Of a stretch of 64,000 bases of DNA, positions 23,789-34,433 are shown piece by piece. The notes under the pieces are model-generated. The model was not told the origin of the DNA and did not search any database. It was given only the letters and a program-made list of their open reading frames with translations. The first letter of the stretch is position 1. Each line of letters starts with the position of its first letter. Position numbers and translations under genes: made by a program. The DNA lies in assembly GCF_000708205.1 (NCBI RefSeq), contig NW_014575562.1:373616-437615 (forward strand), written 5' to 3'. This DNA comes from Mixia osmundae IAM 14324 (Eukaryota > Basidiomycota > Mixiomycetes > Mixiales > Mixiaceae).

Positions 23789-25491
23789 GCAGAGACCGGC
23801 AGGAAGCGCTCAGGCAGCATCAGAGAGACGCTTGACTATATCCGGGATGTGCCTGCAGACCACAAGCTGTATGTAGCGAGCTTGGTAGAATTGACATGGC
23901 GCCCGCGGGCGTAGTTGACATTGACCTTGTTATTGCGTTTCACAGAGCCAGCTTCAATGGCTTTGCTGACCTTCCAACGTCTCCGGCTAGCGGAGCTGCT
24001 CCACAACCTTTGGCTGCTACGGTCGGCCATGCAAAGAAGGACAGCAAGGCGGCTTCGGCCATTCATGACAAGGATGGCAAGAAACTCGCCGGCTGGGAAC
24101 AGGGCTCTCAAGGCTTGTCCGTTGTCTGCAGCCCATTCCAGATGCCATGGCTTACGCAGTATCCGGCAGGCTGCACGATCTAAAGACGTTCCGGTGGATG
24201 CGACACCCTCGTACGTCAGCCTGACTGCCCTCTGTGTGCTCGTCTTAAGCGCGTCTTGTAGAGTCATCCATCAAGATTATCGCTGCATTCGTCATTGGCT
24301 ACTTCGTCTCGGAGCTTGTGGCACCTCAGAGTGACAACATCTTCGCCCACTTTCTCTTCATTTCTCACAAAGTGCCGACGAGCACGCTACAGAAGGCAGC
24401 TACAGCCTTGACGGGGCGCGACAGCGCACCACAGTACTGGAAGGGCGAATGGGATATTGCCTTTTTAACATTCTATATCGTCGTCTTCAGCTTCGTTCGC
24501 CAGTCACTCACAGAATATGTCATTGGACCCATCGCAAGGAGTCAGGGACTCACCAAGGACGTCAAGATTGCTCGCTTCATGGAGCAGGGTTACGCGCTCG
24601 CTTATTTCGGCGTCTTCTCGGTCTTTGGTCTGGTGAGCACGATCGCGGCATGAGCTGTATGATCATTGATAGCAGAGATGCAGCTTGTCATGAAGGACAT
24701 GCCAATCTGGTGGTATGACACCAAACAATTTTGGCTCGGCCTACCCCACTTCGAGATGTCTGGACCCTTGAAGACGTACTATCTGTTGCAGTTCTCCTAC
24801 TGGCTACAGCAGATGCTCGTACTCCTACTCGGTATCGAAAAGCCTCGCAGTGACTTTTTCGAATTATGTATACATCGTGCGTGTTGCCTTTTTTTCGCGC
24901 CTTATGCTGACATTGGGCGCAGACGTTGTCACGCTGTGGCTAGTCTTTTGGTCATACATGGTCTCTTTGACAGCTATTGGCGTCTGTGTCTTTGTCTCGA
25001 GCAAGTATGCCACCTCACGCGAGTTCACGGCTGACAAGCGTACTCAGTGGACGTGCCAGACAGCTGGCTCGCAACTTCCAAGTTGCTCAATTATCTACCG
25101 CACACTCAGCGGTTATCTGAGTACACCTTTGGTATCTTCCTCGGCATATGGACGTACTTCAGACACTGGCAAAATTTACGTATGCTTTGGTCAGTATGGT
25201 TCGAATATCATGACCTCGTGCCGGCATCAGCTGTCAAATGGGACCCTCCAACATACTGGCTGTTGCCATGGATGCGGTATCAGATCTTTACGCCCATCTT
25301 GCTATTACAATTTGTCAATCTCTTTTGGTACTTCCTAATGTGAGCCATGCGGCCAAGCCATCCCCCCAATGCTAATGCCGCGCAGGTGGCGTATCGTGTT
25401 CCGGATGTTCAACGGTCATGCCGCTTCGGATGTGCGAGAAGACGAAGAAGATGTAACAGACTCGCCACAGAAGACCAAGAAGCAGCAGTAG
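23789..25491 (+). CDS. LAG1: Ceramide synthase (Lag1/Lac1, TLC domain)
   Basis: ER membrane enzyme that N-acylates sphingoid bases. The TLC/Lag1 signature is present: YWKGEWDIAFLTFYIV, QLVMKDMPIWWYDTK, FWLGLPHFEMSGPLKTYYL, FSYWLQQMLVLLLGIEKPRSDFFEL, then IH|HVVTLWLVFWSY supplying the catalytic His pair across an intron, then MDVPDSW, and WTYFRHWQNLRMLW. The C-terminus ends KTKKQQ, a dilysine KKxx ER-retrieval signal, after an acidic patch. One intron, 25001-25047, must be GC-AG (GCAAGT) to join VFVS to MDVPDSW; the others are GT-AG. The 5' exons (23789 to about 24230) are less sure: a first exon MAETGRKRSGS and a segment leading into HDLKTFRWMRHPQSSIKI are plausible, but their joins are not unique. 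Confidence 0.88.
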
Positions 25492-25535
25492 AACCCCTCA
25501 CTAATTTGTACTCCTCATCTTCACTCAGCCATGGA

Positions 25536-27744
25536 TCATAATGCATCGAGATCAACTCTGCCGTAGAGCACCGGTCTGCTTAAGAAGTTCCTTTGCGTCT
25601 TCTCGTTCCTGTCAGCTAGTCTATCAGGCGCATACATGAAGCATGTTATGAGGCTTGCCTGTCCGCTACCAGCTAGCACACGCTGTAGCAATTCTTCTAC
25701 GTATTGCAGATCTGCCTCTGATGCTTGATCCAATCTCGCCCCTTCGGCTTTGATCTTCTCGAGAAGTGTCACGGCTAGCCATGTGCAGCTCGCGCTATAC
25801 TCTGAAATAGGCAGCTCTGCTCGGGTGGCGACTTCGACAACGCGGCGATGATATTGCCACGCTACCGAGAGATCTTTCTCTTGGTATAATTCGGCTAGCC
25901 TGTACAGCTGGGCGATCTCGGAAGGCTCGGCAGATATTGCCGCTCGTTTGTAGCATTTGATGGCTTCGTCTGGTCGGTTCAAAGTGTCGTACGTGCCCGC
26001 AAGCGCGGACCACATGCGGCTGTCGTACGGTCTGTTCGCGCAATGAGCCGATTCTTTAGCCTGCTTGATTAGCTCACCGGAGGGCTGTTGCTTTCTGATA
26101 GTAGACGAGCGAATAGTGGGGCATTTTGAGCAGCTCATACGTCTGTCCGAGACCATACCACGCCCTGTAGTCCTTCCTATTGACATCTGCGATCACTCCG
26201 GTCAATAGAATGCTAGCGTGCGCGTATGTGCACGAGACTTGCCCACTGCTCTGCGATAGGCTGCTACTGCTGCATGTGAATTCTTCAGCTCGACGAACTC
26301 GTGACCCATGAGAGTCCAGGCAGACAGATAGCCCCGGTCGAGCTCGAGCGCGCGTCGAAAATGCATGAGAGCCTTTTCGTGCTCGCCTCGCAGCGAGTAG
26401 TAGTTGCCTGAGCCCTTTTGTGAGCCGCGATCGTGGAATCACAAATGCTGACTCACCAACGAGACAACAGGTTTCAGGCCGGTTGCGGTCAAGCGATGTG
26501 AATTTAGCAGCCAGGACGCTGAGCGTGGATCGCTTGTCCATGACATAGAGTATGTTCGAGTAGGTGTCGATGTCTTCCACTCGATGCGGATCTTGCTCAT
26601 ATATCTCCTCAAACAGTCGTTCTGCTTCTTCAAATTCTGCATAGACGGCTGCGTTAGAGCTCATTCTTCACATAAGCGGGGGCCTACCTCTGAGATGGTA
26701 AGCCATAAGAGCTTGCTGGCTCTTGATATGCAGGCTGGTGGGGAATAGCTCGAGTAGCTCTAGAGTGCTCCCATGTAGTTGATCGGTCGCAGAATGCAGC
26801 TCCAGCATTGCGTGCAGAGCAAAGATACGCGACATGAAGCTGATAGGTAATCGACGATGTAACGCTTCCCACTGTGCATTTCACAGAGTCATTAGAACGG
26901 CTGGTTCTGATGAAGAGTCATCATACCTCTTCTGCGTGCTCGAGCAGCTGCGCCAGCTTTAGCCAGCATGACCAATTGTAGGGATACAGATTGCCGGAAT
27001 GAATGAGAGCAGCCATGGCTTCTACTCGATGCCCCAGTCGAGCAAGTACCAGAGCCTTCCTGAGTAATGCACCGATCAGTCTAGCAGATATTTGTAGCCC
27101 TCGGGCAGCGCACAGATAGAGCAAGAAAGCATCTTCTTCGCCCTTGAGCTGCTTCAGCAAGTCGACGAAATCTGGGCTGACCGCGCCTCTATCTCGGGGC
27201 CCTGCAACGACTGTCTCAGTGCGACAAAGATGCCGATAGAGGCTAGCTTGCCAAGTATGGGACCAGCGCGCTCTTGCGCTTGTCTCTCGCAGCTCTACCG
27301 AGCGACGTCAGCTCGGATCGCATTATCATCTAGCGTTGACTTGCAAGATACTTTGCGTACAGGCCAAGGAAGCGTGCAACTCGATCTGTGCGATGCTGCA
27401 GAAGATCTGCAGTCTTGTCAAACGACTTTGTGTTGAAGTGGCTCATGGCGAGCGTATAAACGTCGTCCTCCTCATCGACGCGCTGACTGGACGAGCCTGC
27501 ATCATCAAATCTGTCGCTTCGGGCAGCAGTTTCGCTTGCTTGTAAAGCAGCGAGGTCGTCCTGTGACTCTTCGCGGACCGAACAGACCAGCTCGGCCGAC
27601 CTGCAGCTCGGCTAAGCGGAGTGTAGAGCAAAGTGATGGTGCTGCTGACCATTTAGCGGCAATGAGCAATCCTCGCCGGGTCAAATCCTTGTGAGCTTGT
27701 CGCAGTCGCCGCCGGGCGATCGTAGGATGCGAGTCTGGCTCCAT
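25536..27744 (-). CDS. CDC23: Anaphase-promoting complex subunit Cdc23/Apc8
   Basis: TPR subunit of the APC/C ubiquitin ligase that drives mitotic exit. The N-terminal Apc8 domain is recognisable ([40 protein letters not shown]). Later TPRs include [58 protein letters not shown] and [10 protein letters not shown], all typical Cdc23 sequence. It is split into roughly ten short exons. Introns 27295-27344 and 27202-27251 both need GC donors (GCAAGT and GCAAGC), with CTGAC/CTGAG branch sites; no GT donor restores the frame. The gene is convergent with LAG1 (44 bp between stop codons) and divergent from APN2 (130 bp). Exact borders of the central exons were not all resolved. Confidence 0.88.
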
Positions 27745-27874
27745 GAAGGCATCAGAGCGTGAGGGATGAGCGCTTGAGCGATGTCAATGATCGTCGAAGA
27801 GATCGCGTCGAGCGTCGACTGCCAGCTGATAGTTGTGATCGCGTGATCCCGCGGTGGCCTGGGCCTGGCTCCGT

Positions 27875-29920
27875 ATGCGATTGATCACATGGAATGTAGG
27901 CCCAATTGATTGCTATATGCTTGACATATCTGAAGGAATGCATAGATCAACGGCATCAAGACACTGCCGCAATACAAGCCATGGAACGAGTGCAAAGGCA
28001 ACTATGGTCAGATGCTCGATCTGCTCGGAGGCGACATCGTCTGCCTGCAGGAGACGAAGATCACCAAGGACAAAATCGAACGCTCTATGGCTTGTCCGGA
28101 CGACTATGACGCTTTCTTCTCGAGCTATTGCCGCAAGCCGCCAAAGGGCTACTCAGGCACGGCCATTTACACCAAGCGAGCAGCGACGGTGCCCCTTCAG
28201 GCCGAAGAAGGTCTGACTGGTCTCAGCTTGAGCGGCGAGAAGGATAGGGATGATCTGGCAAGACAAGACCGGATAGGAGGTTATCCCACACCGGCGGCCG
28301 TCGAGCTATCCTCATTTGAGATGCGCGACATCGACAGCGAGGGCCGAACGACCGTCGTCGACCTAGGCTTGTTTGTCCTCATCAATGTCTATTGTCCCAA
28401 CGAGACCAATTCGGATCGCTTGACGTTCAAGATGGCATTCAATCATCTGCTCGACGAACGCGTACGGCAGCTTATTAAGCTCGGCCGAGAGGTCATCGTC
28501 GTTGGCGATCTCAATATCTGCGCCCAGACGATAGATCACTGTGATCCCGAGAAGCGCAAAGCAGAACAGAATCTGGACGACTTTCAAGCCCATCCTGCTC
28601 GCGCTTGGCTGTCTGCCTTTATCGGCGCGAGCGGCGTCATGATCGACTCGACACGCTTCTTTCATCCCACGCGCACCAATATGTATACCCGTCAGTGAAA
28701 TCGAATCTGGCAGACGTCTGCTGACTTGGTATGCAGACTGGGAGACCAAGATCAATGCTCGTGTGACCAATTATGGCACTCGGTTAGACTACATCCTGGT
28801 GACGCCCGGCCTACTGCCTTGGATCAAGGCGGCAGACATACAAGCACATGTCGTGGGATCAGATCATTGCCCTGTCTTCATCGACTTTCATCCTGAGATA
28901 TCGCTAAATGACGGCACTAAGCAGTCTCTCTGGGAAGCTGTCAATCCCGGGCGAGAGCGCGTCGACCCGGTGCCCGACCCGCCGAGAATGGCAGCAAGAT
29001 ACTACAACTCTTTCGCAGGCACGCAGTCTCTTCTCAAGACTTTCTTTGTCAAGAAGAAGGATGAATCGCCTGTGCAAGCACGCACAGTAACGCCTTTACC
29101 TGCGCCGGAGATGCGACGAGATGCTTCGACGTCGCGAGTCTCTGAATCACCCGAAGCGCCTACGCTGGCCAGCGCCTTTGCGACAATCAGATCGTCCAAA
29201 CCGGAACGACATGCTACGATAATGATTGAAGATGACGATGACGATGATGAGATTGCTGAACATCCACAGCCTCGCTCGCGATCCACGTCTACGGCGACAG
29301 CGCAGTCGAGCCGACCGCCTGACAAGCGACCAAGATCAGATTCGGCAAGTAGGAGCCAGCCGCCAAAGAAGCAGCTCAACGTCCGGAATGGACAATCCAC
29401 TTTAGCATCTTTCTTTGCCGATCCAGTGTCTGGTAAGACACGCAGACCCGAATCCGACACGAAGAAGCGCAGGTCAACAGTGCCTGGCAGCCAGAGTGAG
29501 AATCTAGATGAACCTAGCTGCAGCGCATCTACGTCTCAGCGAGCCTCAGCAACTGCGAGCGAGACTGCGGCTCAAGCCGATGGATATGAAAGGCTGCCAT
29601 TACAAGACAGCGACCCGCAGGCGGCATCGCAATGGAACGCCCTCTTCTCACCTCTGGCGGTTCCGCTGTGTAAGATGCATAAAGAACCTTGTACACTCTG
29701 GACAGTCAACAAGCCTGGTCCAAACAAGGGTAGGAAATTCTACCTCTGTTCTCGTCCCGTCGGACAAGGCCACGAGGAAGCTGCTAGCAAAAACAAGAAC
29801 GTCATACTCAATCCTGACTACAGATGTAATCACTTTGAATGGTGTACGAAAGTTTCACGACCTCCAGAGGTCTCTCTTAATCCCGCCCAAGATCGTAGAC
29901 TCCGTGCTCGGCAGGCCTAG
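27875..29920 (+). CDS. APN2: AP endonuclease 2 with GRF zinc finger and two PIP-like boxes
   Basis: Class II AP endonuclease/3'-phosphodiesterase of the ExoIII family acting in base-excision repair. Exon 1 codes MRLITWN. A GT-AG intron leads to INGIKTLPQYK, and a second intron joins NMYT to HWETKINARV. Catalytic blocks: WN at the start, VCLQETK (metal Glu), VVGDLNI (Asp/Asn), NYGTRLDYIL and GSDHCPV (Asp/His). The C-terminal tail is disordered with an acidic run and two PCNA-binding-like boxes, QSLLKTFF and QSTLASFF. It ends with a GRF zinc finger (CKMHKEPCTLWTVNKPG, GRKFYLCSRP, CNHFEW). That architecture is typical of Apn2/APE2. Identity is firm. Confidence 0.95.
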
Positions 29921-30218
29921 CCTCGCAGAGATCTAGACTAATGCAGAACTGTGATTCATGACATGCGATTTTGATCGCGATAAAAATGGGTTTTCTGTCG
30001 ACTCGCGCAAATCCATCGAGCGATTCACGATTTTGCTTTCCCACTGCCTTTCCTCAATGAATTTTTCAATCTGCATACTTCCCTGTCCCCTCCTTCTCGG
30101 CAGCTCTGGCACGTAGATTCAGCGCCCACTCAATTGTGACGCTGTGATTCCAGTTTGCTCGTCGGAGCATCTTCAATGCGCTGTACCTCGAAGACTCTGA
30201 TCGCAGCCAGCGCAAAGC

Positions 30219-32187
30219 ATGGGACATGTCTTAGCGCCCGATGGCTTGAGCTACACTGTGTTTGATAGCGAGGAGGTCCAGCAGAGCCAGCCGTTCGTGC
30301 CGTATGCGCCATACCACGGATATCATGTCCGCGCTCATTCGAGTGGCGACGAATACGCACGATCAAGGCAGAGCACGATCAGTCAGGGTAGCGTCATCTA
30401 TGCGATGCCTGCCGATCATCAGCAGATCGTTCCGCCCGGCATGTTGCCTACCATCCCACAAGGCATGCAATACTATAACGTTTGCCACCAATGCCAACGC
30501 AATCCCTGCGCCTGTCGGCCGATGTATTCCAGTCAACATGTGTACGATATACCAACCTACGATTCACATTGGTATGCACCCTGGCCTGCAGCTCCCATGT
30601 CCAATTCTTGGCCACCTCAGGTTTCCTGGAGAGCCCAGCGTCCAGACGTCGTATCCTCGCAAATCGGCAGAGTCCACCCGAAGAGACCTCCTCGACAGGA
30701 AGCATCCAAATTCCAGGCTCATCAGGCAAATCAGCCCGTCAGCGGCACACGCTTCGTGCCAGACTATCGGCCTCCGCCATTGCCGTCCGCATGGGTGCGC
30801 AGATACTGCTTGTGTCTGATCACTCACTAGCTGATGGCCTGCATTGCAGGCAATGTGGGTCGGCAACGTCTCGCGCGATACCACTCACGAACAATTTTCG
30901 CATTTTTTCCTTCATCTGCCCACGCCACAATCATATTGCGGATCAGAGGAGATCGCTACTGCACGATCAGAGCTCCGCAAAAGGGGAGGCAGCTTGGGAC
31001 ACGAGCTCGACGCTGCCGCGCTCTCCACGACAGGCGTAGACAGCGTGCATCTTCTGCTACATGCAAATTGTGGATTCGTCAACTACATCTCGGCGCTACA
31101 CCTCAAAGTGGGAATTGCCACTGGTAACGGGCTACAGCTCAGGCCAGGCTGCAAAGGCTCCAAACCGTTGGTATGCCGTGAGCGAGACGATGGCGATAAG
31201 ACCGGCGTAACGAGTCAGCATGGCTTCGGTCTGCACAAGCGTTTCGTTGCTGCACGCGCAGAAGCAAGGTAGCAAAGCTTTCCAAGCGACTGGGCGCCAA
31301 ACGTGCAGCGTAGAAGTTCGCTAGATTCGACGCATTCATCCAGCACTGTCTCCTCTTGCTTTCTCGAGCAGCATTTCCCCAGACGATTCTTCTTGCTCAA
31401 GGCTCATACTCAACACGATCTCGTCACAGCCGTGGCACGATCGACGTGGAAGACTCAGCCACGGAACGAGACGACGCTCAATCGGGCCTACCGCACGAGC
31501 CAAGACGTCTTTCTCATCTTTAGCGCCAATGGCAGCGGTCAATTCCTCGGCGTTGCACGCATGTCAGGAAGCATCGCAGGGTCTTCAAACGTCAATGCAT
31601 TGACAGATAAACTCCGTGACGAGATTGCCACGCCAACGGCAATCTCACATACTGATGGCGATGTACTTTCGCCGGATGGAGGTGTCCCGGGGATGGTGCC
31701 TACAAATTCACCTGTCGTCGAGGAGCCGGTGATCATCTCCCCAGGTGTCGCGCGAGATCTCGCGCCAAATCTCGAAAAGCAGGATCTCAGCGTGGCTAAC
31801 ATGGCTGGCCGTCGCCCGGCAGAATCCGCTGCGACGCGACGAGCGCGAGAGATCGCTGGCAACAGCTCAACATCCACGCCTACGAGTTCTAACACTGGAG
31901 GAGGTTCCAGTCAAGCTACAAACACGACCACTGCAACGTCTCTAGCCAGTCTTGTTATCTCACCAGAAAAAGACGAACCCGTCCATCGCAAAGCAGCCGA
32001 CCAGCTTTCTCCAGAGCCTAGTCGATACTTTGCTCTGGAGTGGGTCGCTGTCCGTCCATTGTCATTTGCAAGCACAAAGCATCTCAAGAATGCATTCAAT
32101 CGGAATAAAGAAGCCAAGATCGGTCGAGACGGAACAGAACTCGATCCTCTACTTGGCGACGCCTTACTGAGAGCATTTGTAGAATAA
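30219..32187 (+). CDS. RRM plus YTH-domain RNA-binding protein
   Basis: Three main coding segments. The first 193 residues are Tyr/Pro/His-rich and disordered, with CHQCQRNPCACRP. A GT-AG intron (30795-30849) leads to an RRM opening MWVGNVSRDTTHEQF and closing NCGFVNYISALHLKVGIA. After a second intron near 31267-31312 (GC-AG or a weak GT-AG, both fit) comes a YTH domain: RRFFLLKAHTQHDL, STWKTQPRNE (first cage Trp), VFLIFSANGSGQFLGVARM, then a 130-residue polar insert, then FALEWVAVRPLSF and NRNKEAKIGRDGTEL. YTH proteins read m6A or, like fission yeast Mmi1, bind motif RNA. The insert has no Trp, so the usual second cage Trp is not seen. The stop codon lies within an AATAAA. Confidence 0.88.
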
Positions 32188-32347
32188 ATTGTGTTATCGA
32201 TCACAGAGCACAGTAAATATGCACGATCAGTCATCTGTAATATACGCGGCTACAGGGATACGAGGCGACGACAAATTTGGTTACAGTGACAATGACTTCA
32301 GTATTCTGTCAATCTATTTGCTAGGCGTTCTTGGAGATCGGGGAACA

Positions 32348-33819
32348 TCAAAAGTCCGAGGGCGCTGTGCTCGCCAGCGTTGAACCTAGGGAGCCGCCAG
32401 GATGGTAACGCACGAACATCTGCCTTAACTTGTCTGTAATTCGCTGCTCATCTCGCTGTTCTGCGTCCTCGTGATGCCACCCGGCTTGAGTTCGCGCCCA
32501 GGCAAGACCCAACGCGTCCAATACGGCCAGGGCGGCCATCACGCTGCTCGTCGGCGCGGGAAGGCCATGTGTCTGGCCGGGTGATGTCGGATGCGCGAAC
32601 TCGCCAGCTTCCCCTTCGCCCTCGGGCAAGGCAGCATCGAGGAAGCAATCGCAACACCGTGCAAGGGGCGAATCTTTGCTGGATGTGCATGCAACAAGTA
32701 GCGATGCGCGTGTCCTGAGTATAGGTAGCAGCGCGTGCAACTCGGCAGTCTTGCCCGAATAAGAAATCAGAACGACCGGATCCGTCTTGAGGGGAGAGAT
32801 TATGCCAAGATCGCCATGCGTCGCCGTCAGAGCGGACAGATATACAGCGGGAATACCTGTTTAGGGATGATGAGCCATGACCAAGCATGATCTGGCGGCG
32901 ACATACCGAGCGAGCAAAAGGTAGCGACTGTCTTGCGCGCAACCAAGCCAGATTTACCGATCCCTATAAATACGACTTTGCCATGCGCGGGCATTGTCGA
33001 AATCCTCGCAAGTGTGTCGGAGAAGGCTTGAGCGGCGGCAGTCGGCTCTGAAACTTGTGCAGGTCTGACAGCCTGCATGACAGTGCTCATAGTATGTTCC
33101 GAGATGTCCGGAGCGTTCGGTGACAATCGGTTGGCGAGATCAAGCAGTGCGGCGGCTTCTTTCCTTATGATCGAAGCAGCATAATTAATGATCGATCTGT
33201 TCCGTTCCTGATCTTCACGCTCGCGGCGAGCCTTCATCGCCGCTGGTGCTAATTCGACGCCAAAGGGTATCGATAGCGGCTCGCAAAGTCCTGGTCGAAG
33301 GTCGTCTTCGTCGTCCTCGATCGCAGGGCTATTAGCTTCGATCGATAGATGAGATGTACCGGGCGAAGATGGCTGTACTCTTGGCTTGCCATGGGCTGGC
33401 GAGTCGAGCATGAGCGATTCGACATCGAGATCCGGCTCGCTCAGGCTAGACGGCGTCGAGCTGTATGATAGACCGGGCGATGTCGCCATAGAGAGCGTAC
33501 CCATCGAGGGTCTTCGAGCGTTCATACAGCCGCTCCGGCTGCCTCGATCGCTGTCACCCATGCTGCCTTCAGAGGGAGCGAAGGACAGCCTTCGAGGATC
33601 GCGATCGAGGCTGGACAGCGTCATAACGAGCGAGGGCGGTAAGGCCATTGACGACGACAAGACTGCGGATCGGGTGCGCGAATTGGCCAGGCTGGTCGCG
33701 TTCAGAGGCTCGGTGATGCTCTTACTCGGCAAGAGGATGGAGGAGTGTTCCTGGCTTGCGAGTGACAACTCCGTAGACTGTGCTGAGGCGTCGATCACGA
33801 TCGGATTCGAGTCTTGCAT
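32348..33819 (-). CDS. SIS-domain sugar-phosphate isomerase (KpsF/GutQ-like)
   Basis: Two exons joined by a GT-AG intron (donor GTATGT) between FCSLG and IPAVYLSALTATHGDLG. The first 190 residues are Ser/Pro-rich and disordered. A helical segment (SIINYAASIIRKEAAALLDLANRL) then precedes the SIS core: GKVVFIGIGKSGLVARK, THGDLGIISPLKTDPVVLISYSGKTAEL, LVACTSSKDSPLARCCD and PTSSVMAALAVLDALGLA. This resembles bacterial arabinose-5-phosphate isomerases (KdsD/GutQ) without the CBS pair. Fungal relatives have no settled substrate. The C-terminus carries RYHPGGSLGSTL, the HPGG block found in this family. The gene is convergent with the RRM-YTH gene, 160 bp apart. Confidence 0.85.
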
Positions 33820-34433
33820 GGTATGTCCTTGTGCAGTGTCAAAGACTGTCGGATGCTCTGCGATGGCTCCCTTGAGTAAAATCGGTGTTTAATGGCGCTA
33901 TTCTGGCCGAACTCCTGCTTGTTGCGATGCTGCTACGATTGCTCGGATACTGTCGATCACGATTTTGCCGAGGGCTACGTTGCTCTGTAGCAAGCGCACG
34001 ACCGATGAAGATGCCGTTAGCTACTGTCTCAGCGTCCTGACGACTCCGAGATTCTCTCAACAATGTACTTCCTCTCTGAACTACCGAAACTGTATGTACA
34101 AGGCCAATCGTCGTCGTAATCTCGACTGCATCGGACGGGGCTCTCGCGCTGACCTATGCTGACGTGAGCGCGGCCGTGAACGCGATCGCGATCGGAAGGA
34201 CTTCGATCGTCCATCACGGGACGGAGAAGTCTGGCCGTCGAACATGGGGGCCGCCCGAAGACGAACAAACGGTATCCAGCTGCAGACGGCTCTCTAGACC
34301 TGACTCGACCAAGATCAGGACGCGGGTCACAGCGCGGTGCGCCCAAGCTGTGCTTCTTGCCGGATGCGAACGATCATATTTTGAGCCGCTTTAGCCGGAC
34401 GGCTGCACGCGATTCCAGCGAGGATCGCCGAGC
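33820..34433. other. Divergent intergenic region with possible small spliced gene
   Basis: 614 bp between the SIS gene and the histidine kinase. A short + strand start, MYFLSELPKL at 34061, is followed by a good donor GTATGT. Downstream, after a GCTGAC...GTGAG stretch, two frames stay open, one reading RERDRDRKDFDRPSRDG. I could not settle a frame or name a product. Otherwise the region should contain the two divergent promoters. Confidence 0.25.

Noticed and set aside
31267-31312. RRM-YTH second intron counted as GC-AG
   Set aside because: Both a GC donor and a nearby weak GT donor with a second acceptor keep the frame, so it was left out of the GC-AG tally.
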